DNA of 64,000 bases from Heterodera schachtii (Eukaryota; Nematoda; Chromadorea; Rhabditida; Heteroderidae). The notes under the pieces are model-generated. The model ran no database searches. It saw only the letters and a list, made by a program, of their open reading frames with translations, and was not told the DNA's origin. Where the stretch lies: positions 457,943 to 521,942 of the forward strand of contig SIJG01000064.1 in assembly GCA_023374025.1 (NCBI GenBank). Reading direction: 5' to 3'. The position numbers and the translations under genes are program-made. Shown here piece by piece: positions 35,164-45,887 of this stretch. Every line of letters begins with the position of its first letter. The stretch's first letter is position 1.

Positions 35164-36600
35164 GCATTTTGAAAAAAAGGAGAATCTCTGTTTATTGGGC
35201 CATCGAGCAGAATACAACACCTTTCATTAAAAATTTCCTATTTTTGCCGTTGGCCCTTAATTTCTAAATTTTATTTGATTTAAAAGTTTGGACAGTTTTT
35301 CATTTAAAGCATTCATTTTTCATTTTTGTTAGCCGTTAAATCTTTTGTGAAAATACGAAGTATTTAACACATGATGCAGGTGGAATTGTGATGTAAATAA
35401 TTGGTTCAGAAGAAAGGAAATATTATTTGTGCAAAGAATGAATGATACGAAGAATAGACGGACCGATTCATTCAAAAGCAATGGGAAAAGCGGGAAAAGG
35501 GTAATTAATTAATTATTAATTAATTAATGGATTGATGCATCAGTTTGTATGTTTTGTATAAATTATGGAAGTAAAAACGGTAAATTTGGAGGGCTAGGGG
35601 GGGGGGGGAATTCACATGAATTTTTAGGGAAACTAAACTCATTTTTGTAAGATTAGTTAATTTTCTGTTTTGGGCCCGGATTTGAAAATTTGCAAAGAAA
35701 AGACGCCAATTATTTCGGAGGCATAAATGCAACAATTTGAGCTAACAATAAGATTTATTCAAATGCCCTTCCTTAATTTATATGTAGAATGGAAATGAAT
35801 TTTTTTTTTTTTAGCAATTAAATGCGCCCTTTGCTGATTTTCCCAAATTCAAAGCCGAACCAAAAACAGAAAAGCGCGTAAGATTAATTAAGAGGAGCTA
35901 TCAAATTTATTACCGGAATTTTGTCAAAACCGATATTGCAAAAACTGTTATATCTGATAGCGACAGATCGGCACTACATTTTCATCTGTTATCGGTACTT
36001 TTCAAAGAAAAAAAACTCGGGAATTTTAAAAATTTAAGTTTCATAAAATGTTAGTAATTGAAAATATAGAAGCTTTAAAATTAAAATTATTCATCTTTCC
36101 TTTTTTTCATTACTTTTAACAAATTGCGTTTATCCACAAAAATAATAAAATACGCAATTTAGTTCATTAAATTTATTATCTTTCTTAAAGAAAATAATTT
36201 GGCGCCACATTGTCCACCAGTTGAACTTGGACCGGCGGTGCCGGTAAATGTGGTGGACAAATTTTGAAAATTTCATTGAATCTAAGTTACAAAAAAGCTC
36301 AGGTTTTTAATTTTTCATGCTTTTGCGCCTCAAACTTTGTGAGTATGTCCAAAATTAGTTGCAAATATCTTAAAAAGCATAAAAGCGATGTTAATATTCA
36401 TATTATGCCAGACATTCGTTCTTGGTAATTTTTAAAAACAATCACCAAATATACAAACATTCGTTTAATTCACTTGATGAAGAATTTAAATATATTTTTT
36501 AAAATTTTATCTGATTATTACATAATAAGGTTCGGTGAATATTATTGAAACATTTTCATAGTAGACGTTTCTTGTCGGAAAATCTAATGTCATCCGTAAT
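35164..36600. other. intergenic, AT-rich
   Basis: No gene is seen. It has a G run at 35598, and a short GC palindrome at 36233-36246 flanked by TGTCCACCA and TGGTGGACA. Confidence 0.45.
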
Positions 36601-36609
36601 GGCTTAATG

Positions 36610-37970
36610 CATTATTGCTCGGTTGTCTTGGCGCTTCTCGCGGTCAACACTGTCTACCTGGCGGTTCTCCTCATCAGCTCGGTTATCTTGGCGCTTCTCG
36701 CGATCAGCTCGGTTGTCTTGGCGCTTCTCGCGATCAGCTCGGTTGTCTTGGCGCTTCTCGCGATCAGCTCGGTTATCTTGGCGCTTCTCCCGATCAGCTC
36801 GGTTGTCTTGGCGCTTCTCGCGATCAGCTCGGTGTCTTGGCGCTTCTCCCGATCAGCACTGTCTACCTGGCGGCTTCTCCTCATCAGCTCGGTTATCTTG
36901 GCGCTTCTCGCGATCAGCTCGGTTGTCTTGGCGCTTCTCGCGATCAGCTCGGTTGTCTTGGCGCTTCTCACGATCAGCTCGGTTGTCTTGGCGCTTCTCG
37001 CGATCAGCTCGGTTGTCTTGGCGCTTCTCACGATCAGCTCGGTTGTCTTGGCGCTTCTCCCGGTCAGCTCGGTTGTCTTGGCGCTTCTCGCGGTCAATAC
37101 TGTCTTCCTGGCGGTTCTCCTGATCAGCTCGGTTGTCTTGTCGCTTCTCGCGATCAGCTCGGTTGTCTTGGCGCTTCTCGCGATCAGCCCGGTTATCTTG
37201 GCGCTTCTCGCGATCAGCTCGGTTGTCTTGGCGCTTCTCCCGGTCAGCTCGGTTATCTTGGCGCTTCTCGCGATCAGCTCGGTTGTCTTGGCGCTTCTCC
37301 CGGTCAGCTCGGTTGTCTTGGCGCTTCTCGCGATCAGCCCGGTTATCTTGGCGCTTCTCCCGGTCAGCTCGGTTGTCTTGGCGCTTCTCGCGATCAGCTC
37401 GGTTGTCTTGGCGCTTCTCCCGGTCAGCTCGGTTGTCTTGGCGCTTCTCGCGGTCAATACTGTCTTCCTGGCGGTTCTCCTGATCAGCTCGGTTGTCTTG
37501 TCGCTTCTCGCGATCAGCTCGGTTGTCTTGGCGCTTCTCGCGATCAGCCCGGTTATCTTGGCGCTTCTCGCGATCAGCTCGGTTGTCTTGGCGCTTCTCG
37601 CGATCAGCCCGGTTATCTTGGCGCTTCTCGCGATCAACACTGTCTTCCTGGCGGTTCTCCTGATCAGCTCGGTTGTCTTGTCGCTTCTCGCGATCAGCAC
37701 TGTCTTCCTGGCGCTTCTCCCGATCAGCTCGGTTGTCTTGGCGCTTCTCGCGATCAGCTCGGTTATCTTGGCGCTTCTCCCGATCAGCTCGGTTGTCTTG
37801 GCGCTTCTCTCGGTCAGCTCGATTGTCTTGTCGCTTCTCGCGATCAGCACTGTCTTCTTGGCGGTTCTCCTGATCAGCTCGGTTGTCTTGGCGCTTCTCG
37901 CGATCAGCCCGGTTGTCTTGGCGCTTTTCCCGATCAGCTCTGTTATCTTGGCGCTTCAGTCGTTCTTCAT
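36610..37970. repeat. 30-bp tandem repeat array, about 45 units
   Basis: The units follow GGTTGTCTTGGCGCTTCTCG plus CGATCAGCTC with point variants. A second unit type (ACTGTCTTCCTGGCGG start) is interspersed at irregular spacing, hinting at a higher-order unit. Because 30 is a multiple of 3, several frames stay open for hundreds of codons on both strands. Near 36830-36873 one base is missing and one is gained. Confidence 0.97.
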
Positions 37971-38098
37971 GGCGTTTTGCCCGGACATTGCCATCTAATA
38001 AGCAACATTTATTTGCTTAATATTGCATTTTTCTCACCTGCTTCAGCGATGGCAATAAACAATGCCACAAACAGAATGGCGAATATTGTCAATTTCAT
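36853..38098 (-). CDS. secreted tandem-repeat protein, RQDNRADREK repeats, 400 aa; candidate effector
   Basis: Of all open frames across the array, only one joins to a signal-peptide exon with a proper intron. Exon 1 is 38098-38038 (MKLTIFAILFVALFIAIAEA), the intron runs from GTGAGA at 38037 to TTAG at 37995, and exon 2 is 37994-36853. Phases agree and give 401 codons. After cleavage the protein is about 37 copies of the decapeptide RQDNRADREK, with variants such as ADQENRQEDS. It is extremely charged, has no Cys and is presumably disordered. A 1-bp deletion in the array near 36833 puts TGA at 36853-36855; without it the frame would run to TAA at 36604. ATGCCA, the hexamer reported upstream of dorsal-gland effectors in Globodera, lies at 38130-38135 on the opposite strand, but such a short word is common here. 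The effector role is inference; I know no homologue. Confidence 0.7.
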
Positions 38099-38694
38099 TC
38101 TCAGCGAATGATTCGACCGAACGAATGAAATGCCAATGTGTTTTTGTTCATTTGTTAACCGTTTAAATAACAGCGCTTCGTTTTTTTGGAGCTCATAAAC
38201 CAAAGTTTATCTACAAGGTTGCCCATCACAAGATTTGATGAGTCCGTCGACCATTTGCGCTGTCCGCCTTCGCTTCGTCAGATGGACGAATTGTCCATGG
38301 GGTGGAACGCAATTAATTTGAGATTAATGAATTTAATTTACAAAATTCCGCAACAATTTTTATTGCCCTTGTGACTTTAAAGTGGGGCAGGCAATTAATA
38401 AATTGGAAATATTTGAAAAAAGGATTTTTGGTTTATCTTTCTCCATTAAATTGTTATTGCTATATTTTTTTTTGGAATTTTTCGTAAAAATAAAATAATT
38501 TCATAAATATTAATTAATTAATTTTTTTTTTCATAAAATAATTTTCTGAATTTCTTACGATGAAATAATCAATGCAAATAATTGCACATTGATTAATGGA
38601 AATTGATTTCTTCTTTTATTTATAAGCATTCCCAAAGCCCAGCTTCTCATTTTTATAAATTTTTTCGTTTTTCTTTAATTTCTTTTACATTTTT

Positions 38695-39339
38695 ATGGCG
38701 CTAAATTATTTTTTGTTCGTCATTTTAATGATTCTCATAAATAACGGCAAGTTTATAATAAATATTTAATAAAAGAGTCTTTTGCTTTTTTCTTTTAAAA
38801 TGTTTTGTGCTTTTTCTCATATTCGATGTTGTTTAAGTTCTGTAATAAAAGAGAATTTTTTTTTTTGTTTGCTGATTTTTAAAAAATGTTCCAATTAAAT
38901 TGAGTGTTAATTTGCAAATGCCATTCGAAAGAGAAAGTTTAAGCATTTTTAGAAAGCGTTTAAAATCCGTTTGTTTTTTTCATTTTTTCTGTTTTAAGGC
39001 TGCGCGCAATATTTTGAGTTGGGCCTTCACTTAAAAGATTTGCTAACGTCCAAATTTTCAGTGCAAAATTCAAAACCATTGAAGGAGTGTTTTATGGCGG
39101 CGATTGGAGACGAAAAAGAGCGAGCGAATTTCGAAAGGCTAATTTTGAACAACGACGAATTTGGGGGAGAAATGGAAGAAAAAGAAAAAGACATTTCAAA
39201 TGGCCAGCGGAAAATGGAGCCAAATGAAATAGCAGAATTAGTGGAAAAGCATTTCAAAGTGATGGGCGAACACAAAATGAAGGGCGAAGAAGAAGAAAAA
39301 GCGGAAACAAAGGTCCAATCCAAAGGGGTGGCCAAATGA
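38695..39339 (+). CDS. small secreted protein, 130 aa, GC-AG intron
   Basis: Exon 1 (38695-38746) encodes a signal peptide MALNYFLFVILMILINN. The donor is G|gcaagt, a near-perfect GC-type donor, and the acceptor TTTTAAG precedes exon 2 at 38999-39339. The phase is consistent and the sum is 131 codons. Mature start GCAQYFELGLHLKDLL. The rest is helical and highly charged (ERANFERLILNNDEFGGEM, then Lys/Glu-rich). Two Cys are present. No family recognised. It is divergent from the repeat protein at 38098, with about 600 bp between the start codons. Confidence 0.65.
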
Positions 39340-39449
39340 GAGGAAATTTGGCCAAAAAGAAACATTTAAATTATGAAAAACAAAACCACAAAAGCATTTA
39401 AAATTAACATAAAACAGCTAGCGATTGCCACCACCACCACAATTTTTAG

Positions 39450-39876
39450 GTAAGGCTTCTTCTGCTGATGCTATTCGGCATTATGCCAAACAATAAGCAC
39501 ATGGAAGGCAAAAAAATATGGAAAGAGAAAATTTGGGGAAAAAAAATGGCAAAAACATTTAAAAGATTTAATCAAAAAAAGACAAGACAAAGCATCAAAC
39601 ACCAAGAAGTTGGGCACGGACAACTTGGAGAAGGTGAAGAACACAAACAGAAAGAAGAAAAGATAAAATTAAATAGAAATAAAAAATAAATTCGATGAAA
39701 TTCAGACAAAGAAAACACTCAACGAATTTGGCAACAAAGTGATTTCGGCGGAATGGAAAAAGTTGGGGAAAATGCGAAAGATGTATTATGGCATTGGCAA
39801 TTTCAAGACGGACCAGCAACGATTTTACGAATTGCTCACCGAATGCATTTCTCTGCTGACGGGAAATGACTTTTGA
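39450..39876 (+). CDS. lysine-rich gene, two exons visible, 5' end unclear
   Basis: One exon ends at 39633 with KKLGTDNLEK|gtgaag and the next is 39706-39876 (TKKTLNEFGNKVISAEWKKL ... ECISLLTGNDF), phase 0 on both sides. The first visible exon is open from about 39450, but I see neither a start codon nor a convincing acceptor. It could be a separate gene or a 3' part of a neighbour. Basic and helical; family unknown. Confidence 0.45.
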
Positions 39877-40939
39877 GACGGACACTTCCAACGTTTAGAC
39901 TTTTAGACTTTGTTTTCACATAAATTGTTGAGAGTTTATAAATGCATAAAACAGAGTCAGTGCAATAATATTTTCTTATTTCTTTTAATTTTTTAACCAT
40001 TTCCAAAAACATAATAATGTATTTATTTACCTCTGAATAATCAAATATGCCATTTTCTTCTTCCATTTTCACAGTGCATAATTACACGGCCCGGATTTAT
40101 ATGTTTTACCCTTTTTTGGGTAATTAGCATCCAATGACTGTCGCGGAAGATGGCCTTTTTTCACTTCCTCAGCCAAAAAAAAATTTCTGCCTTATTTTCA
40201 AACAAAATTTCAGAGGAAAATAGAGAGTACTGGTTGAAAATTTTCAAAAATATCATTTTATTTTCCCGGCGGCGCCTATGGACAAAAGTGAACGTGTTCA
40301 AAAATCTTTAATAAGTAAAGTTTTTTTTAATATAAATTAGAAAAAAGAAGAAAATTACTGATTTTTTAACAACACTTTTAAAATTACAAAAGCGTTCACC
40401 AGAGACTTAATGCGGAAAAGTTTCTTTTTTTCGGCAGAAAGGCCCAGGGGACTTTTTTTATTTTTTATCAAAACACAAAATAATTTTTCAACAGATTAAG
40501 TAAATCTAAACTAATCGTCTGTGAATTTTAACATTTTATTGCATTTACTTTTTTATTTTTATTTTTACGATATTTAATTTTGTATTTATTTGTTCCAATT
40601 TCTTTATTTTTATTTTTTGTCGCATCATAAAAGAGCACATTAATGTGCCTTTAGTTGCTCGATAAATTAAATTAAATTAACATGAAATTACATTTTGAAT
40701 TATTTTTATTTTTATTGCATTTTGTTGTGCCATTTCCTTAGGCAATTGGTAAAAAAACAGGAAATAAAAAATCGTGTCAATAATTATGTTTTATTCCCAT
40801 GTTTAATGCCCACGAAAATAGCATGACAGCAATTAATTATATAATTAATTACATAGGTTTAAAAAGCAATTAGTGAAAAAAAATCATAAATCAAATTCAT
40901 TAAAAAAATATTTTTAAAGAAAATTAATCTGTCTCCTAA
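39877..40939. other. intergenic, AT-rich
   Basis: No gene is seen. A half copy of the GC palindrome (CCCGGCGGCGCC) is at 40265-40276. Confidence 0.5.
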
Positions 40940-43257
40940 ATGATAATGCTCCATAATTATTGTTGCTGTTTATTTCTACCAATTTTATTTGTCCTTTTAA
41001 ACGGAACAAAAATTACGAGAGTCGAAGAAAATCATTTTTTAAGCGAATTGTGGGAAAAAGGGACAAATTTTCACGAAGAAATCATCAGAAATTCAAAAAT
41101 GGCATTAAAAAGGGAAATGGCGGAAGAAAAGCACAAAAATGAAAAAACAAAACAGAAAATTGGGCAATTAGGAGAAACCGTGGTGAGTCGTTCCACAAAA
41201 AGCTCAGTGTGGGCGTTCCACAAAAAGCTCAGTGATTGATTGGTCATTTTCCGGAAGCCTATCGCATTACTTTCGGGGTACCAAAAGTGCCTGATCCGGA
41301 ACCCGGACCGGCCCGATTAATAACAATTTTTTGTAAAATTTTTCAAGGGCTATCTCCCAGGCCGGGTCCGGTCCTTGATCCATTCACTTAGAGCCCGTCA
41401 TGGGTCGGGCACATCTGCCGGAGGACCCTCAGCCTCGCCCCCGACTCTGTCGATGGGCATCCCAAGCTAAGCTTGCCGGTACCAGCGGCTTTTGTGTACA
41501 GCTCGATGAGCTCTACAAAATGGTATCAATGGCGTCAGGCTATGTCTACTACAAATGACGCCGTACATTAGGGTTAAGCGGACGTCACCGTGTTTTTGTG
41601 AATCGAACAATTAAATTATTTTATTTTATTTTATCAATCACTGAGCTTTTTGTGGAACGACCTAGCACCAGGAGAAACATTTATAAAAGAGGAGCAAAAA
41701 GAGAGCGAATCAAACGAAAAAAGTGGGAAAAAGGAGGTAAAAAAGGAGGAGGAGAAAGAGGAAAAAGAAATGGGAGAAGAATGGACGGGGGAGAGAAAGG
41801 ATAATGGGATAATTAAGAAAGAAGGCACTACGGATAATGAGATAATCAAAAAGGAGGCGGAAACAGAGGCAAAAGAAGACACAACGGAGGAGGAGAAGGA
41901 GGAAATTGGCAGACAAAAAGGAAACAGCGGAAGAAAAGAGAAGCCGGAAGAAGAAGCAGAGGAAAAGCAGGAAGAAGGTAAGCAAAGGGAATAAACGATT
42001 AAAAAATAAACAAATAAATAAGTATATAATTAAATACTTAAATATCATTTATGAAAAGAATTCTCTTCAGCAGATGAAACGCAAAAGTGGGAAAAAATGT
42101 GAAAAAATATGACAAATTAAAGACAAAATTGCTTCTCAAAATGGGAAGCCAAGCAAAATCATTCAAACGCCGAGACTTAAACAACGAAATCGCAAGAAAA
42201 TTGGGCACAAAATTAAACCAAATTTATGAATGGAAGGCTGGGACAAACAAGTGAAATAATTAAAATAAAATTATATAAATTAAAAATAAAAATTAAAAAA
42301 ATAAAAATTAAATTGATGTATTAAGGAAAACGGAACATTTATTCTGACAAAGAGAGAGGGAGCTTGTTAAAAGGTTTTACGAGCTAAAAGAAACTTACTC
42401 AAAAAGAAGTGGAAAAGAACAATTAACACCGAAAATGATTGACCAAAAAGTGTATGAAAAGTTAGGCGTAGCACTGAGAAGCATTTCTAATTGGAAAAAA
42501 CAATTTGGCAGAATGGGTGAAGTATTTGGTAATTAATAAATAAATCATTAATTAATTAGGAATCAATGAATTAAAATTTGAAGTAAATATTATTACAAAT
42601 ATTTATAATTGGAGCGCATAATCTAGGAAATTGGTCTAATTAACAAAATCTTTTTATTTTTAGGAAAAAAGCGATTTTCTGAATTAGAGAAACGAAAAAT
42701 AGTGAGAGAGTTTATGGAAATGAAAGCGAACAATTGGACAAAAATGGACAATAAAATGAGGGGTGAGAAGGAGAAAGAAGTCACTATGGCATTTGGAGTG
42801 AGCCGAACGACAATTGCCAAATGGAAGTGCCAATTGGGAAAGAGAGGAGGTAAGAAAATGCCGAAAACAAATTGAAAAGCCAAAAAGCATTCAACAGATG
42901 ATCAATGGTCGGAAGAAGAAGCAGCAAATGAGCAAATGGACACATCGGACGAAGGCACCGAAAATTTGGACGGAGAAGAGGACGGACATCAACCAATGGC
43001 ACATGAGGACAATGCCAATGCCAATGAAAATGATAGTGAAAATGCCAAGTACAGTGAAAATGATAGTGAAAATGCCAATTACAGTGAAAATGATAGTGAA
43101 AATGCCAATTACAGTGAAAATGACACTCAAATTGGTGCCAAAGAATCTTTGGGTGAGTTATTTGTACAGAACCCTTATTTTGTATGTTAAAATAACATTA
43201 AATTTTTAATACGAAAATTAAAAATTAGCTCACAACTACCCAAAAAGAAAAGGTTAA
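40940..43257 (+). CDS. secreted modular protein: three HTH-like modules plus acidic repeat (448 aa if MITE is removed)
   Basis: Exon 1 starts at 40940 with a signal peptide (MIMLHNYCCCLFLPILFVLL). A MITE (41179-41670) interrupts it; beyond, the same frame continues as a Lys/Glu-rich linker to 41977. Exons 42088-42250, 42353-42528 and 42664-42849 each encode one module of about 55 residues with the pattern FxxLK ... I/VxxxLG ... IxxWKxxFG. Examples are VYEKLGVALRSISNWKKQFG and VTMAFGVSRTTIAKWKCQLG, which look like homeodomain/transposase helix-turn-helix units. Exon 42898-43152 encodes an acidic segment with tandem ENDSENANYS. The last exon, from 43229, reaches TAA at 43255-43257. All intron phases agree (1, 2, 1, 1, 1). 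It is presumably secreted and, if delivered into a host cell, could bind DNA; this is inference. Alternatively it is a captured transposase HTH array. Confidence 0.65.
41179..41670. mobile_element. 492-bp MITE inserted in a coding exon
   Basis: Exact 8-bp target duplication GGAGAAAC at 41171-41178 and 41671-41678. Near the ends are inverted copies of GTCGTTCCACAAAAAGCTCA, with a second tandem copy of most of it on the left. Both duplications start on a codon boundary of the same frame, so precise loss, or removal of the segment from the transcript, restores the reading frame. The interior has no coding sequence. Confidence 0.88.
42990..43130 (+). repeat. 30-bp in-frame coding repeat
   Basis: Three near-identical 30-bp units (AATGATAGTGAAAATGCCAA start) encode ENDSENANYS and related decapeptides. 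This is the same unit length as in the array at 36.6-38.0 kb, but an unrelated sequence. Confidence 0.85.
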
Positions 43258-43645
43258 TGGGAAAAAATTGTAAAAATATTTGATGAATTAAAAGAAAAAT
43301 TAATTCGGAAGAAAAGCAAACTTTGTAATCGTTTGGAAATTGAGAATAAAATTGCCAAAAAATTGGGCACACATCGATTAATAATATAAATGGAAGAATA
43401 AATTTGAAAATGACAGTAAGTGATTGGAAAATTAGGCATTTAAATTTTAATGTAAAATTTAAAATTATTAATTTAGAAAAGAAAATTTATTATTCCGAAA
43501 AAGAAAAGAGAAAACAATAAAAATATTTTATCAAATAAAAGATGAAAAGAGAGAAACGGAAGAAAAAGTGGCGCAACGAATGGGCATAAATCGAGAATTA
43601 ATTTACCGATGGAAAAAAGGAGTTGGGAGTGGGACAAAACTGGTA
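43229..43645 (+). pseudogene. two decayed HTH-like modules
   Basis: Module 4 (43229-43415) has TAA at 43255 and, near 43387, a frame break before WKNKFEND. Module 5 (43479-43645) needs a 1-base correction near its start, then reads VAQRMGINRELIYRWKKGVG. Both keep the intron-exon layout of the intact modules at 42.0-42.8 kb, so they look like former exons of the same gene, left behind after the stop arose. Confidence 0.6.
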
Positions 43646-43757
43646 AGAAAATGGGGGGGGGTATTATTAGAGGGGGGGGTGGGTAATGAAAATTTTTTTA
43701 ATTAAAAAAATGCAAAGGAAAGGAAAGATATTAAATTACTCTTTGGATAATTATTAT

Positions 43758-44376
43758 TAGGGACGTGAATTTTAGGTTTTAACTATTTTTTTTGCTCAAT
43801 TGATTTGAAGAAAGGAGCTCAAAAAAATGCATTTCTGCATTAAAATTTTTCGATTCTGACGTCATTATCAGTCACTAGAAATCACTATTTTGGCGACTTC
43901 GTCACTAAAACAGTTATAAATCACTATTTTGGCATTTTGTCACTATTTTGACATTTTTTGGAAAATTTTCTCAATAAAAAGGCAATAAAAACGAAAAATA
44001 CACCCCTAAGAATCGACTTATAAAATTTCAGAAAAATACACCCCTAAAAATCGACTCAAAAATTTTCAAAAATACACTCCTAAGAAATGAAAAATTTTCT
44101 CAAAAATTCTTCCCCCAGATTTTTTTTCTTGACAAAATTTTTAATTTAAAAAAATTTAAATATTTGCTAAGAGAATTTTATAAAGGAAATGTAGCTCATT
44201 TGCAACTGCACTAGTGAAAAAAAATATTAATTTTGCTCAATTTTTGGCTTAAAATTATATCACTATTCTTCACTATTTCGGACTTTTTTTCATTATTTTG
44301 TCACTATTTTGGCATTTTTACTCACTATTTTAGTTAACTATTTCGGGATTTTTCTTCACTAAAATTCACGTCCCTA
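43758..44376. mobile_element. hAT-like MITE, TAGGGACGTG type
   Basis: The ends TAGGGACGTGAATTTTAG are perfect inverted repeats of 18 bp, and the 8-bp target duplication is ATTATTAT (43750-43757, 44377-44384). Many 'tcactattt(t/c)' words lie near both ends. A core 'acacccctaagaatcgac' is shared with 47318 and 57012. Confidence 0.93.
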
Positions 44377-44424
44377 ATTATTATTATTTAATTAATGAAG
44401 AAGAAAAAAGTATTTAAATTTAGA

Positions 44425-44603
44425 AAGGCAAAAAAAATACTCTGAAGAAGAAAAACGTAAAATTGTGAGGCGATTTTACGAAATGAAAAATAAAAAATGC
44501 CCAAAATTGGGGAAAAATAAAGAAATGGAAGACGAAATTGCGGGACGTTGGGCGTCCACCGAGTGACAATTAAAAAATGGAGGAACGAATTTGGGAGGGA
44601 ATG
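44425..44603 (+). pseudogene. sixth HTH-like module, decayed
   Basis: It reads KYSEEEKRKIVRRFYEMKNK and, after a frameshift, LGVHRVTIKKWRNEFG, matching the module pattern at 42.0-42.8 kb. It is separated from module 5 by the MITE at 43758-44376. Confidence 0.55.
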
Positions 44604-45419
44604 AGCCGAGGGGGGGGGGGAGGAATTGACAGTTTATTTTGATCAGTAGAAAAGCACAAAAATATTTTAAGCAGGAAATGATTTTGGCCAAAAAATAAAG
44701 CGAATTGCGAAATGATACAAAAATTGAACATTCATTCTTTTGATTGTTTGTCTTCTTGTTAATTTAGGCAAGCCGAGTCAAAAGAGCGGCATGACAAAGA
44801 AAATCGAGAATATATCCTAGAATTTCTCTCCAACACCACAGGCATATGTAAAAAACAGCAAATTCGAGGAAAACAACATTGGGAAAATTAAACAATTTAA
44901 GTCGGGGAAAAGCCGCGAAAATCTGAAGGGTTTGTAAAACAGAAAATTTCGAATTAAAATTAAAGCTAATTTTTTTGAAAACATTGAGTGACATTTTCTA
45001 TTTCTGAGATTGCTGCTGAGACCAATTATCTCACCAAAATAAGAAGATTAGCCTCAAATTGACCAGTTAATTGATTTAAAACAAATTAACGGCTTTTCCC
45101 TCCGCTCACAGATTGGGAGCCCAGTTTCGGACACAAACAAGCGCATTGTTTGGATTGACGGAGGTAATGGGAGGGAGTTGAGGCGGAATTTTTGAAAAAA
45201 TGATCATCATTTTTAATTAATTTCAGCAATGCATGTCAGAGAGGTTGGTCAATGTCGTCAATCGTTGGCATTTTTAATAACTTTTTGAGAGCATTCAAAA
45301 AATAGGCTATATCTATGGGAATAGGGGAGATTATGATGTTCCCTAATACCGTCTAAAAAATTTGAATTTCTTCCAAAAATTTAAAAAAATAGAAATATAA
45401 AAAAACTGCCGAAAATTTT
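44604..45419. other. intergenic
   Basis: AT-rich with a G run near 44612. Possible decayed exons, but nothing I can phase. Confidence 0.4.
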
Positions 45420-45745
45420 ATGGATTTTCACAACTTTTTTTTGGAAACGAATTCTATTTTAAAAGCTCAAAAATGTATTTCCCAAATCCTTAATAAAATG
45501 ACCTCTTTGGAACTATTCCATTTTATATGGCATTCGACCAGTTCTCGGTCGGGTGTTAAAAGGGATTTAGTAAATTATGTCTTTATCCCGTGCCATTCGC
45601 TTAATCCCCCGCCTTTCAGTGGGCTTCAATTCACACGGCACTTTGGTTCAGCGACCAGGTGATTGTTTGGCCATTGAATTTTAAACTTGATTAATTACTT
45701 TTCAGTGGTTTCAATATTTCAATTCAAATGGACCTCAATGGCTGA
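45420..45745 (+). CDS. unknown coding fragment, two exons
   Basis: The frame from 45420 contains LELFHFIWHSTSSRSGVKRD and VFIPCHSLNPPPFSGLQFTR up to a donor AG|gtgatt at 45660. The next exon after CTTTTCAG (45704) continues NISIQMDLNG and ends in TGA. Codon use looks real, but I do not recognise the family and the true start is unclear; it may be a gene fragment. Confidence 0.4.
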
Positions 45746-45887
45746 TTCTTCTCCGCATCGGATGCCTTTTGAGCTTTGTGGACAACCCTTGTTTTAATGT
45801 TAAATTTGGCATTGTGTAGATCACCCTAAAATCAAAGTGCCCTATAATTAAATTAATTAGCTAAATAATAAAATGCTAAATTTTCAG

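Noticed and set aside
36610..37970. CRISPR array
   Set aside because: The units are contiguous 30-bp tandem repeats without unique spacers, in a eukaryotic genome.
36607..38111. Plus-strand frames of 463 and 498 codons over the 30-bp array
   Set aside because: A 30-bp unit leaves several frames open by arithmetic. Only the minus-strand frame joins a signal-peptide exon with a matching intron.
38130..38135. ATGCCA as proof of a dorsal-gland promoter
   Set aside because: A six-base word occurs often in this AT-rich window; one copy is not evidence by itself.
43240..43255. Nuclear localisation signal PKKKR
   Set aside because: It appears only in a frame not supported by the splice phase of the preceding exon.
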